Source of the DNA: Haliclona indistincta
Taxonomy: Eukaryota; Porifera; Demospongiae; Haplosclerida; Chalinidae
Length of the DNA stretch: 64,000 bases
Reading direction: 5' to 3'
Assembly (NCBI GenBank): GCA_964017065.1
Contig: OZ024784.1
Span: 7,483,152 to 7,547,151 of the forward strand
In this document: in pieces, positions 35,819 to 49,000 of the stretch
Position numbering within the stretch: position 1 is the stretch's first letter
How the letters are laid out: each line of letters starts with the position of its first letter
Program-made: the position numbers and the translations under genes
The notes under the pieces: model-generated
Database searches by the model: none
What the model was told of the DNA's origin: nothing
What the model saw: only the letters and a program-made list of their open reading frames with translations

Positions 35819-38800
35819 TTAGTTGGTCGGAGGTCTACCTTCTTTAGCAAAGTGTGCCTTTGCCTCTGCTAGCACTGCTCTGAGTTCTTCCTCATCTTTA
35901 AGAGTGCTGTTGGGAAACTGTTCCTGTATTCTTTTTCGTTCCTAAGATTGAGAATCAGTAGAATAATAATTATGGACTGATTGCTTGATACAGTACTATT
36001 GAGCGAGAAAAAACTTGTGGGTCTAACATTTTGTGAATCCCTAAATTTTGTGCCATTTTGTACAAACAATTTCAGTTAGAATAGACTCACTAAAACCTGA
36101 TTTACTCATTAATTTGGTATGTAGGCCTTGTGTACTGAGGTCACTATACGCAAGGACTGAGTGGCGCTCTTAATTTTAGTCTGGCATTCTGATAGGCAGT
36201 TGCCATGTTGACCCTGAGTGGGGGTAGAATAGAATAGATTCCATTGCAGCCACCTCAGGCAATCTACACCTTGCTACTACAAAGAGCTAAAACACTCTTA
36301 GTTTTCTTATCATGTGAGAAGATTGTGAGGAACAAACACCACGCCTTAGGCTGAAACTATGTACTCCATCTCTCAGGTGTGGTGACTCTAAAGTGTTATA
36401 CAAGTGGTGAGTAGCTTCGTACAGTATGTGTACATATCAGGATACGAAATTGATTGAGCAGTAGCAATAGTATGTACATGCATGAACACTAAGATTTTCA
36501 TAGCTAATTAAACATCTTAAATGAAGCACCAAAGGTGCAGATGCTTGGTGGAATGCCACCATTTCACATACACAGTAAACTGCAGCTGTTATACCTTACT
36601 TTACAGCAATCACAATGCAGTATAATAGTTATACAATCAGAAGCCAATCAGTGCTGACCATTAATTCAACTGGGCGTGTCTATAATGTTCAGTTCAAGTG
36701 CAGGGCACACACGAGCGAGATAGTGTCCATAGTTTGCTTACACAATTTCTTTAGACATGCGCTTGGAATTCTAACCTATCAGCTTCTAGGCAGTCAACTG
36801 TGGATAGTTTAGTCTACGGAGAACTCTAGATCGCCATCGATCGCGAGGTAAGCAAATCATGCCATAACTCACAAACAGAGCCTTATAACCAAAATCCTTA
36901 CAATTCATTTTCAAGCAAATGCCGACTTTAGCTTTTGTTGCACGTTTCAGCACTTAGTTTTCAGCGAGCGACGAGAAATCCTGCCAACGACAGATACACA
37001 ACACGACTACAGTATGCCTTGTGGCTCCGCCCGCCAAGGCATAATAAGGGAGGTGGACAGTGGACTGATTTCACAGTGACTCCATTAAACTTTGGACATA
37101 CACAAACTAAAAAGTGTGTGTAGTGGTGACACAGTGCATACCACCATAGAGTGACTCTCATGACATAATTTTCATTAGCTTAGATGAAACACGCAAAATT
37201 GAATTTGTGGAAAAGTTTATCCTTACGCCACCACGCACATGAAGGTCACTTTCCCACTGCCTGTCCTATCAAAGTTCATATGTACCTGACACTAACTCAT
37301 AACGTCATCTGTGATGGTAATGTATGACATACTGCACATCCCAGTGTGGTAGACACAGTCTATAGCAACAGATTATGTCAGTCACTTAACTACATGTTTG
37401 GCTACATGAATTAAACCAATGAACATACACAGAACCCCATGCTCAAGACAACAACAATACAAGTTGCTAAGTAACATAAACAATGTAGCAACTATGATTA
37501 AGTATAATTTGATTAAGCGTATTAAGGCAAAGGAATTTGTTCTGGGGGAGAGCAGACAAGCATAATTCAGGGTAACCGTGGAGCATGGTTATCCAGCAAG
37601 CATACGATTGCTAACAGATGTATTAGTTATTTTAAGACGTTCCTTAGCAAATTTGTGATTATGAAGCTACTAACTATGTAGGTGCAGCTTTCTGAAGTAA
37701 CTCAACACAACATCAAGCATCGAGTAAGAACTTGTGGTATGAATAACAGTGATATTGGAAGCAAGCAGTGCTATGGGTTGACTACTGCTCTGATGCATGT
37801 ACCGGTAGTGACATCAGTAGTCAGGAATCGACCATCAATTATACTAACATGCACGTGTGTTGCAAAATAAATCCTTGGCTACTAATAACAAAGTGTAGAA
37901 TCAGCTTAACATAACAGCACAGCCTCCGTATGGACAAAAAATTTGAAAAGGCAATAGTTCTCAGAAGTAAAAGATACTGGGAATATACAGACAGTGTAGG
38001 CTGTGCCAGTACATGCAAGTTTGAACGATAACTATTTTGAAGAATAGTTCGCATAGTGTGCACTTATTCTTACTTTAGCAGCAGTATTCTCGTGATATTC
38101 TCTCAGTTGCATTTTGAACCCTTCGTTAGGTCCAGCTGGTCTCCTAGCATACTGCATCAACATCAGAGCCTCATCAAAGTCTAGCGTTGATACTGTCATA
38201 ATGTACATCATACATGTGGTCACTGCACGCGAGATACCAGCAGCACTATAGTGAAGACATAAAGAATGTGTAGTTTAGTGTAGATAAGAGAGAAACAACT
38301 CTGTCTGATGCATATGATCATGATTACAGCGTGTTCAGTAACTAACAACCACTTCTATAGAACACAGCTGAAGAATTCAACATCGTGATCACAAATTACA
38401 CTTAGGTTATGCAATCACCGCATCACTACAATATGCTAGCTAGCTGCAGTCAGATACCCCATGCACGCATTCTGAGATCAGATACAGTCATATTTGGTCA
38501 AACAGGTGCACAGAAATGATGCACAATTATATCAGTTAGCGGCATACATGAAAGAAATATTCTCAGAAATCCTAAAATGCATCAAAAATAATTATTAATT
38601 TAGTGTGCATAGCAAATACAGATGATCATTGTGACTAGAATGTCAGAAACGCACGTAATCATTATCCAAGCACTCAGCCTGTAAACAGTTATTGGTAAAA
38701 TGGAAATGTCAGAATTACTGCACAATCATAGCAATTTTCTGCAGTATAACTCAGGTTATTGGCGTTTAATATCACAACACAGCTGTTGATATGTAAAGCA

Positions 38801-40335
38801 GTTGAACACGATTATTGCTCAGATATTAAGCATCATCTGTACAGATTTGTCAGGCTCTCGAATTGACAACAAAAAGGTCAGTCACACCCTTTGGGAAAAC
38901 ACTACACATGAAAGAACAGGGTGGTCTCGCACCTACTTAAAGCGTAAACCAATAAGTGGAAACAATGACAAGAATGTGATAATATTATTGGCCACAATTC
39001 ACACACGTTGCAGCTGCACAACATAGCACATGCTTGAATGATTCACAATCACACACTCACCAATGTACGAAGCAGGTACCTCCATTCACTCTGCAAGTAA
39101 AGAAAAAAGGACACATCAGCTATTTTATTCTGCATACACACAAATCCTGTCTGTTGTCCCACCCCCTAAGATGTGTGGAGCACACATACCGGCATTCATG
39201 AATGAAGTCCAAACATTCAGAAAAATGACGGGATCTATAAAATTAACAGCAACATAATACAGACCACATTATAGATCAAATGATAAACAGACATTTTTGC
39301 GTGTCCACTGTCTGGAATTGATACAATCTTGTATGTGAAGTCCTATGTGGTTAGGTTATTGAGAAATGAAAGAATGATGATAAGATGAGATTACCTCTGG
39401 GAATGGAGACTCTGGTGGGTTATCCATCAATGTCAGTATGTGTGTTACATGGTTCTCTAACATAACCTCCTTCTTTGATGCCCCTGAAGTACAGCACTAA
39501 TACATGTTGTGTCTTCACCTAATATAATCAATGACTGTCACTTTTGTTACAGTACCACCCTCGTGATGGAAGACATTCTCAATAAAGGAATTCTCTCCTT
39601 GTAAAGGGCAGTATTCAACTAGTGGACCCAGATGCTTTCATTAAAAGTGAATTTCTTGTTCCAATGAGTATACTAAATCATTTTCTTAAATCAACAAATG
39701 ATGCAAATGTCAACTATACATGGTTTCAAAGTAATAATTGTGCACGTGTTGCGCTGGACTACGTCACCAGCCATGCATCCCTTGGTGGGTAGAAGAGTGA
39801 AAAATGGCTGTGAAATCGACTTTGAGTGACTATGTTACATCTCTGGAGCCACAACCGAAACAGAGGTATTCAGAGAATCTTGGTTTTGTTCCGACAGAGC
39901 AGTTTTTGACACGATTGGTGCAATCATATACACAGCAACTCGTCACCACGGTTAGGTCTGTATTGTAGAACTGACACGTTGCCCACCAAATATAGGCGTA
40001 ACTTACACGTGAATTATGTACCGCCCAATTTGCTGGTTGCATTAATAAGTTAATAACTACTTTTAAAACCATGTATATTTACAGGCGGCTTTATGAATAT
40101 AAATTAAACCACAGCATGTTCACCAATAAAGAGAAGAACAATAGCTGCATGTTTGTTTACACTTATTAACTTGTTAATAAGGTGCATCTAATAATCTGAG
40201 AAGTACCAATTACTCACCCATAACACCACCCACATAAAGCCCTGTAATGACCTGCGAAAAGAACAAACACACAAACGCGTGTAAACACAGTATTGGGATA
40301 CATGATCAACCAACCTTGTCGGCCGCATTGCCCAT
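35819..40335 (-). CDS. DUSP22: Dual-specificity phosphatase, DUSP22/DUSP15-like, N-myristoylation motif
   Basis: Eight small minus-strand exons, in order: 40335 to about 40315 (MGNAADK), about 40253-40220 (VITGLYVGGVM), about 39485-39395 (ASKKEVMLENHVTHILTLMD), about 39346-39290 (FTYKIVSIPDSGHAK), about 39237-39192 (SRHFSECLDFIHEC), about 39094-39062 (VNGGTCFVHC), about 38249-38074 (AAGISRAVTTCMMYIMTV, PNEGFKMQLREY) and 35941-35819 (ERKRIQEQFPN to PPTN). Joined, they carry the catalytic P-loop HCAAGISRA (HCx5R) and the general-acid Asp region IPD. The start MGN matches the myristoylated N-terminus of vertebrate DUSP22/DUSP15, and the layout matches their length of about 185 aa. These enzymes act on MAP-kinase pathway or focal-adhesion phosphotyrosines at membranes. 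All phases fit by eye. The introns are long for this locus. Head-to-head with CPSF1, with 237 bp between starts. Confidence 0.9.
35942..38073. other. Last intron of the DUSP22-like gene
   Basis: A 2.1-kb intron with no coding block, RNA gene or clear element. Short open frames (for example near 36615-36812 and 36935-37123) show no recognisable domain and are taken as chance. Confidence 0.5.
39804..39968 (+). CDS. 54-residue ORF inside a DUSP22 intron (putative)
   Basis: Plus-strand frame beginning MAVKSTLSDYVTSLEPQ and ending VRSVL before TAG, antisense within a DUSP22-like intron (about 39486-40219). A CRE-like CTACGTCA lies near 39758, about 45 bp upstream. A possible donor (GTTAGG near 39951) means it could be a first exon of an unrecognised transcript. 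Composition is protein-like and polar; no family recognised. Low confidence that it is translated. Confidence 0.25.
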   Translation: MAVKSTLSDYVTSLEPQPKQRYSENLGFVPTEQFLTRLVQSYTQQLVTTVRSVL

Positions 40336-40572
40336 TTCGCTAGTTTTTAGGCGAACGAGCTATGCTGAGCAATGACAACTGGACTGAATCTGATCCTATA
40401 GCAGAAGAATGGGTTTCAGACCTATAATCGGCCCGGATTCTTCCGAGTGCGCATGCGTACACACGTGGAAAATACTGCCTCCCTGATCCCTAGGCTCGAC
40501 CTCAGCTCCTAGCCTAGGCCTTGATCCTGCCATCAGCTAGCTGTCAGCTAACTATTCCGGCACTTTTACAAT
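40336..40572. promoter_or_regulatory. Divergent promoter interval of DUSP22-like gene and CPSF1
   Basis: A 237-bp interval separates the two start codons. It contains repeated CCTAGG-like words near 40488-40520 and a GCGCATGCGTAC element near 40448-40460 that resembles an NRF1-type site (GCGCATGCGC), common in housekeeping promoters. The bidirectional role is inferred from spacing. Confidence 0.4.
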
Positions 40573-42905
40573 ATGTATGCTGCTTACAAAGAGCTTCACC
40601 CTCCTACTGGAGTAGACCACTGCCTGCAGTGTCACTTCTTTGACCTTCAACATGAAAGTTTAGTTGTTGCTTCGACCTCTTTTCTTCGTGTGTATGATAT
40701 AAAACAGGTATTGATATACTCCTACTATAAGGGATCTTATTAAAGTATAGCATGATGTCTTAATTTACTGATGATTCAAAGTGTGAGAGCTACCACAATG
40801 GGCATTTATTAGAATAATATTAATTTTATTGTGATTTTTCAGTTTCAGGCTAAAAACAATGAAAATCAAGGAGAACGAGGCAAGTAGTAGTAAGAACAAC
40901 ACATGCATTGTTATACCAATGTTAGAAGTTCCATAATAGTAAAAATGATTTTTTTGCAGGAAAATTGAAATTAGTGGAAGTTGGAGAGTATCATCTTCAT
41001 GGCAATGTACAATCGATGGAGAGGGTTCAGTTAGCCCACTCATCTAGAGACACTTTGCTGCTGTCATTCTCTGATGCTAAAGTATGTTATCATGGCACTC
41101 AAATTGCACTCTTTCGTGTGTTTAATGTGTGACACTTGTTGCAGTTGAGTCTAGTTGAATGGGATGCTGAGACTAATGGATTACGAACTGTATCACTTCA
41201 TCAGTTTGAGGAGGACGAGCTTAGAGTGAGCTAGGTTTAATGGTAGTTCACTGCATTGAGATTGGTCGTTGCTGCTGTAGGGAGGTCTACTTCACAATAC
41301 TCATCGTCCTATAGTAAGGGTGGATCCTGATGGTAGAGCAGCTGCTGTGCTAGTGTTTGGATGCCACCTAGCTGTGCTACCATTCCATTGTGAATCTGGT
41401 CTTGATGAACCACCCTCTCCACACTCTCTTCCTGGGTCAGTATACCAATATGTGTGAGAACCACTACTAGGCCCACCCAGTGATAAAGGCTTCTCTCCAT
41501 CAAAGTGTTCTTTCATAGGTTTCCTCACATAGTTTCTCAATGTTGTGTAAAGTAAACATGTTTACTTGCAAAGCATGATTGCAGATATGGATTGTGTTGC
41601 TGTAGAAAGAAATGAAATAATGACAACAGTTAACATTAATTTCATTTCTTTCTACAACACAATCCATATCTGCAATCAATCTGTTGTATTCCTCTTTCTT
41701 CAGGGAATCCTCTGGTGTCCTACCTAGCTACACTATTGACCTGAGAAAGCTACAGCAACCTATTGTTAATGTGAAAGATTTCTGCTTTGTTCATGGTTAT
41801 AATAGTCCTACAGTATTCATACTGTACGAACCTGTGCCAACATGGGCCGGGTATGACTACACTACACACACACGCACACGTATGCACTGCACAATTAATG
41901 TGTTTAGTTTTTCTTTGCGTTTAGTCGTATCAGTCTAAGAAAAGACACAGCAGCAGTGGTGGCTCTCTCGCTCAGTCCCTCAGAGGAGGTGCATCCCATC
42001 ATCTGGTCTATACCTGGCATGCCTCATGACTCCTCCTACTTGCTTCCTATACCCAAGCCTATACGTGAGACAGCTGTGTAGCTGCTGTCATTGTTCTTAT
42101 TCTTGATCCTCTTCAGTTGGTGTGCTGATGTTTGGTGGTAATAGTCTGCTCTATCTCAATCAGAGTGCTCCTCCATTTGGTGTCTCCCTCAACAGTATCT
42201 CGGATATAACCACACGATTTCCTCTCAGTGAGTCGCTATAGAATGTCTCAACCTAGCTATGCAGTGAGTGACAAATCATCTTTTATCAGAAAAACAACCT
42301 GATCTCTGTATCACCATGGACTGCTCACAAGCTGTTCTTGTTGCTCAAGATCAAGTTATTGTTTCTCTACAAAAGGGAGACATGTAAGACAATGAGTATG
42401 AATCACTTGCACCCTCAAGTGTACCCTGCACAACACATAATGACCTACACTGTTGTTTCTGATATAGTATTTTAACATCTGTATAGGAACAGGTGTGGTG
42501 TCTCAAAATGTGACTTGTGCAGTATTCCTAACACTTACCCACTCACATGTATCACCTATTACCTAGTTGTGGTTACTCATTGTCTGGGGTGGAGCCAATG
42601 CTCAGACCTTTGCTCATGTGTCAGGTGTTTGTTCTGGTGGAATACTGGTTGCCATGTAAAGTTACAGTAAAGCATTTCTATCATTCTCTGTTGGCTGGCA
42701 GCTTGATTTGTGGTTGCCTGGTTAGTATTGTGAAGGCACATCATACATTCCAGTGTCTGTGGTTGTATAGTACATGTGGCTTTGTTGGTTTTGCTCTTCT
42801 TATTACAATTATTACAATAACATAGTCTGATAGCACACTCTTGATCATGTCTAACTATTAATTGTTTGATTGTTTAGTCGTTATCATGCTATGAAACATT
42901 AATCC

Positions 42906-43002
<97 letters not shown>

Positions 43003-43014
43003 CGCTCTCGCTCT

Positions 43015-43057
<43 letters not shown>

Positions 43058-46000
43058 GCTATCTGCTCACTATGGTTGCTGATGGTGGGATGCGAGGACT
43101 CAAAAACATTCAAGTAGACAAAATAGCGTCCAGTGTCATACCATCATGTGTGAGAATATCTGACAAATTCATTCAGACAAACATATTATATCATGTTTGC
43201 AATATCTATTACTCTGTTCTATCAGATGTGTACTATCAGTGATCAGTTTCTTTTCATCGGATCACGTCTCGGTAATTCACTACTTCTCAAGTACTCCATC
43301 ACAGCCAGAAACAATACAGGTACACTGTGCATGTTTGAAAATAAACGCACATAGTTACAGGCTCTGATCCTTCTTGTATACAGATATCAAAACTGAGACT
43401 CAAAAACCGATTGTGGAATCAGCTGCTGGTGAGTTGTATAACGGTGTTTACCTTTCATTGATTTTTGTACAGATGATTTAGATGAACTTGAGATGTATGG
43501 TACTTTATCTTCTCAGTCTGTTGGATCTTCTCAACCATCATCATACAAGTTTGAGGCATGTCTGTAGTATACTGTTTGTTTGAAATTAATTTTTTGTATT
43601 ATAACGACAGGTTTGTGATAGTTTGGTCAATATTGGACCTATTGCTGATGCTACCATTGGAGAGCCTGCCTTCCTATCAGTGAGTCATTCAATTTGTCTT
43701 TTTTATTCACTTTATTTCTTCATCATGTTCTGAATTGCTCCATGTTCTCTTCAGGAAGAGGTTAGTGTTCTTGACATACTCATACATTATGTGTTAGTCT
43801 TTCTCTTCACTCAGTTTATGGAGAAGGCTGATGTTGATCTGGAACTTGTACTTTGTTCTGGTTATGGCAAGAATGGAAGTCTGTCTGTGCTGCAGGTAAG
43901 GCAAACAGTACTTGCCTATGACTGTTGCTTGGTGTGCTACTAGTCATTTTGTGCATCATTTGAGACTACAGCTCATGATATATTGGTTATCACCAGTCAG
44001 ATTGTATAGCTGGCTTAGCTGCGTATGATTTACATTGGGTAATGTAATTCTGTAATGTACCGTATAGCAGGAAACTTTTGTGGGAGTAAATTTTGCAAAT
44101 ACCAGGCTATTCGGAAAAATTATCTTCTTGTTTTAAGATAGCAGGTGCGTATGAATATAATTAATGAATAAGAAGTTTAGTTTTATATTTCTTGATGCGA
44201 AGCAGCGAACAAGTGACTGTTACAGTGTTATTGTAGTACTACCTCACATAAGAAATAAAAAATTTTTTCATCAGCACCTTGCTTGGTGCGTGTACAGTCA
44301 TGTGTAAAAATGAGTGAATTATGATATCTCATTACATACTCACTTCTATGTTATCGTTGATTGCTATGCAAGCTTCTTTTGTGACTGGCCTCAGAAACAA
44401 GCATGGTTTCTTGATATTCAGCTCGGAACACCTTATAACATGTACACCCACACATGCTATTTTAAGGTGTTCCAAGCTAAGAAACCCATCCTTGCGTCTT
44501 GGGCCAGTCACAAAAGAAGCAATTGACGATCGCATAGAAGTGAGTATGTAAAATGAGATATCATAATTCACTCGTTTTTACATGTGACTCTACAACGCAC
44601 CAAGCAAGGTGCTGATGGATAAATTTTCATTTCTTATGCAAGGTAGCATTACAGTTATGCTGTAACAGCCTGCATTGTGGAGAAATTATAAAACTAAAAC
44701 TTCTCATTCGTTGATGATATTCATGCACACCTGCCACATTAAATGACAAAAATAGGCCATTCACAAAAATATTTAGTGTAACTAAAATGGATGCATGCAT
44801 GATTATAATATTTATTGGAACTACATAATTTTTAGTGATACTGTATGACTGCCTCGTGGCAAAATGATGTCCGCTAGTCCAGTCTAATAGCTGCCTACCC
44901 AGTGAGAGAGCTGGATATCACCAGAACACCACGATTCTCTGGTGCCAACTGCCCAGCAACCATGGTTTCTAAAGAATTTAAATTAAATTCACTGCCTATG
45001 GATCAATATAGAGAAGGCTACTAAAAAGCCGAAAGATCGTCTGGATTGGATGCTCATTTAGTGCTGACTCCACTCTGGCTGTGTTGATGTGCGGGGAGAC
45101 AGCATGGCGCTCATGAGTAACATGTGATGCTGCCTGATCTGCATCGGTGTCACGTTGCCGTTTTACGATGATAGCAAGAATCTTGGCCCTAGTCTATAGC
45201 CAAGCATCGCAATTCTGTGTTACAAAATGCCGTGGATTGACAGCAAACGTGGTAGAGTTCTAGTTCAGCTGTGACTTTGCGTGGGTGGCTCTGTAAACAA
45301 TTAAGATAATACTAGTGAAATGCAGGACATTTGTGGGGCGAGCCTGAGCAAGTAGTGTTGGTAGCCGTAAGTAGGTATTTGCTGAGGAGATGCTTTTGTG
45401 AAGGTGTGATGCTCTGATTGTGCCGCAGTCGAGTGAAGGCTCATTTGCTGCAGCCTGTCCTCTCTCTGTTCTTTGGTCTCTTCACTGCGTTGCTCATGCT
45501 CCTTCCCTCTCATTTGCTGTAGCCTATTAAACCGCTCTCTGTTCTTCAGTCTCTCAGTGCATCACGTCGCTCATGCTCCTTCTCTCTGGCCTAACCTCTC
45601 TCTGTTCTTCAGTCTCTCTGGCATCACCGTTGCTCATGCTGCTTCTCTCTAGCCTAACCTCTATTAGTTTTTCAGTCTCTGCATCGCGCTCATGCTCCTT
45701 CTCTTTGCGCTTGCTCAGTCTCAGTTGAGCAAAATTTAAACCATCCGGTGAATTACAACGCGCGGGCATTTACGGAATTACGTACGCATACAGATAGATA
45801 GATAGCTAGTCACGGGGGACGTTTTCAAGCAGTATGGGGCTCACTCAGGCTCGCCCCAATGACGTGATATGTGGCACCTGCCCACTAATCATACAACATC
45901 TGCTAGATCTTCTCCGCCCACGTGTGCTGGTTTCGAGCATGATAGCGGCCGTGGAGAAGGTACAGCAGCTAGACTAGAGGTCTGTAGCCTAGCTGGAAGG

Positions 46001-49000
46001 TAGAATAATTTTCGGCAAAGCAAAGAGGCAAGCACCTTCTCTGCTTCAATGTTGTTATTCCACTGTGCATTAGCGAAAATGTTCTCTTGATAAAGTTTCC
46101 CGCTATATAGTAAGCATCAGCATAATTTTTACAGCTCTTTCATATTCTGTAAGCTCTTTCATAGACAATTTTCACTGCGTAAAAATTTGTTGGGGCACTG
46201 AGCTACAAAATATACAATGCGAAATAAAATTTTCGTAAAATAACAGGTTGATGAAATTTTTTAGCAATGAAAGTTTTCCAGTCTTAATCAGTTGGATAGC
46301 ACCATGCATATCTAAAATTAGATATGCATGGTGCTATCCAACAATGTAGGGATTTTGAAATTGCAATTTTGTTATTTGAAAATCCCTACATTGTTGCCAT
46401 TGCAAAATAGATCCTTTGGATGTGCTTTCTGTTAGGTTTTAGCAGAGAAATATATTTGTTAGAATCGCAAGGGATATACATGTGGCAATTACATAAGATT
46501 ACATGACAACAGTATTACGTAGCAGCACAAGCTCTGAGTGTCGATGCACAAATATTAGTCAATAGCTATCACTCCTTCTCACTCAGACTTGGGATAGTCA
46601 AACGTGAACGATACCAATACTGTCTCTCAAACGACAAAACTGTTCTTGTCTCAAACCTTTGGTGAAGATGTCTGCTGACATTTTGTTTGTTTTACAATAC
46701 TCACCTTGATCATCTTGCTTGACACTTGTTCTCGGATGTAGTGATGACGTATCTCGATGTGCTTAGCACGTCCATGATATTGTGGATTCTGCACATGGAG
46801 ATGGTGGATTGGTTATCCTCGTAGACAATTGTTGGACCACTTGACATTTGTCCTAGTTCAGTTGTCACTTTCCTCAGCCATACTGATTCCTGAGTGCTTG
46901 ACAGAGCTACATATTCAGCCTCAGCAGTAGATAGTGCAAAGCTGTTCTGTTTTTTGCTTCTCCAAGATGTAGCACCTCCACACATACTGAATACATATCC
47001 AGAGGTTGATTTTCTGTCATTCACATCACCAGCCCAATCTGCGTCACAAATTTGTTCTGAATTGGGTCATGCAGTCTGTATCCTTTTGTCTTGTCTCCGT
47101 ATCCCAGCAGTATGCATTTTCTTGCCTTGGAGTCTATTTCTTCTCAAATGATCCTGGGTGTGTCTGCAATAATAATTGGAGCAAGCCCCATGTATCATGT
47201 AGTACACCAATTTTTTGCTCGTGCATGCATCAACCGACAAAGTGGTTGGACGTCCGAGCCTGAGCAAGAGGTGCATGAACATGGTGCGAGACACTTTTGT
47301 GATTGAAACTCAACAAACCAAAGAGTCGCAAATAGACTGGTATGGTGAAGACAGTTGTAAGCTTATCGTGAGCCCATGTCCCCATGCTTTGTGTATGCAC
47401 TGAGAACCAAGCCTAGCAAGGAGAAGGCAACAACACAGATCAAGCAGGAAGAACCTACGTGGCAACAGTCTAAACAGACAGTGGAGTGGAGTTTAAACAG
47501 ACAAAAGAGGAAAGAGATCAGAGGTTATATTCAAGCAGACATCAGGCGCCGAAAACTATCAGAGGACCGAGAGGCTGCATGATTAGCTCCCATGTGTGCA
47601 GCAAGTTGTGCCTCAGTCAATGTCAAAGTAGTATCATTCTAACCATCTTACTCAAGAGTTCATTCTACTGTGATGCTTGAACATGCAAACACGTATTGTT
47701 CATGTAGCAATACATTACTTGTGAGGAGAAAGTATTGATTTCTTTAGCGCTTAGTTAATCAGTCAGTTTTCTTCCTAGTCCAAGAGAAGTTAAATGGGGT
47801 TACAGCAAGGATAATTATTACAAGCACTCACCACTTTATCCACTTGAGAAATTAAAAGTTTTCTAAGAGAAATTTTACAGCTTATCTAAGGGTGATTATG
47901 GCTGTGTCTAATTGCTGGACTATGAAAATAGCAGTTTCAAAGAGATACACACCCACACACGCAAGTCTTGTGTGATGCTTTTAGCCAGTCAGACTGCTTA
48001 GTTCCCAGCAAATGTACTGCAGAGAGCCTGATTATCGGTGCTTTGTCAGCTAGCTAGTCTGATCCTGCATAGTTATCATGCTCAATACCAGTGTCTTGCT
48101 CGTTTGCCTAACTAATACCAAAGCGCTTCACTTTAGTCGCAAACACAACCCTATTTGATAGTTGGGCCCTCTTTGTGAGCCTTTAACTTCAGACTATGTG
48201 ACAAAGCACTTGTACCAGCCGCTGTTATTTTTACTGCATATTATGCCTACATAAGATGGCCTCAGTAATATTATCTTCCTCGTTCCGTACACATGACTAG
48301 TGTAAAGTATACCACTGAGTTGTTTGTATGACAAGGAAGTCATGCATACTTGTTTGGTCATATGACTCCCACAATACATTAAGGCAAAGCACAGGTGCAT
48401 TAGTAGTTAAGGTACTGTTGCTATGTAGATAGATAGCTTTGGCTAACTGGCAGTATAATAAACAGTATTTGCAGCCTCAGGTTCATTTTTGCTTTTAAAT
48501 AACTTCTGGCAGACGTATTCTTCTGCAATGTCGGTTGAGAGTGAACATTTGAAATCCAATTCTCCTAGTTATGGATCAACTGAGTCTCAAGAACTCTTCA
48601 ATGATGATGATGATGATGATTCTGTACCCAATGTCACATACCAAAACCCTTCTGCTGCGAAACTCTGCATCGAATCATTGATCTTCAGACTCTTGTTCTG
48701 TGTCCTCTGCTTTCTTTCTGGTCAGTATATTACCGACTTGTTCAAGAAAAACAAAGACAATCATCCGCCTGATCCAAATGAGAATCCACCTGATCAAAAT
48801 CAGAATCCACCTAATGGGAATATGCCTGATCAAGAGACACACCAATTTTGCAAGTTTTTACCAAACATTTGTCTCTCAGTTGTTGGATTGTCGATATTTT
48901 TCGTTCAGATCTTGTGTCACTTGGCTAATATTAGTCTTGGCTCTTGGATAGAGGTTTGTCGAATTGCTCCGGATCTCTGCAAGACATTTCCTCAAGATCA

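Noticed and set aside
36615..37161. Small frames in the DUSP22 last intron
   Set aside because: Short, overlapping on both strands, no domain or splice context.
42889..43113. Minus-strand frame with long Arg-Glu repeat
   Set aside because: It is a direct translation of the CT microsatellite, with no domain and no conserved ends.
44314..44571. Overlapping mirrored ORFs on both strands
   Set aside because: They arise from the arms of the foldback element and mirror each other.
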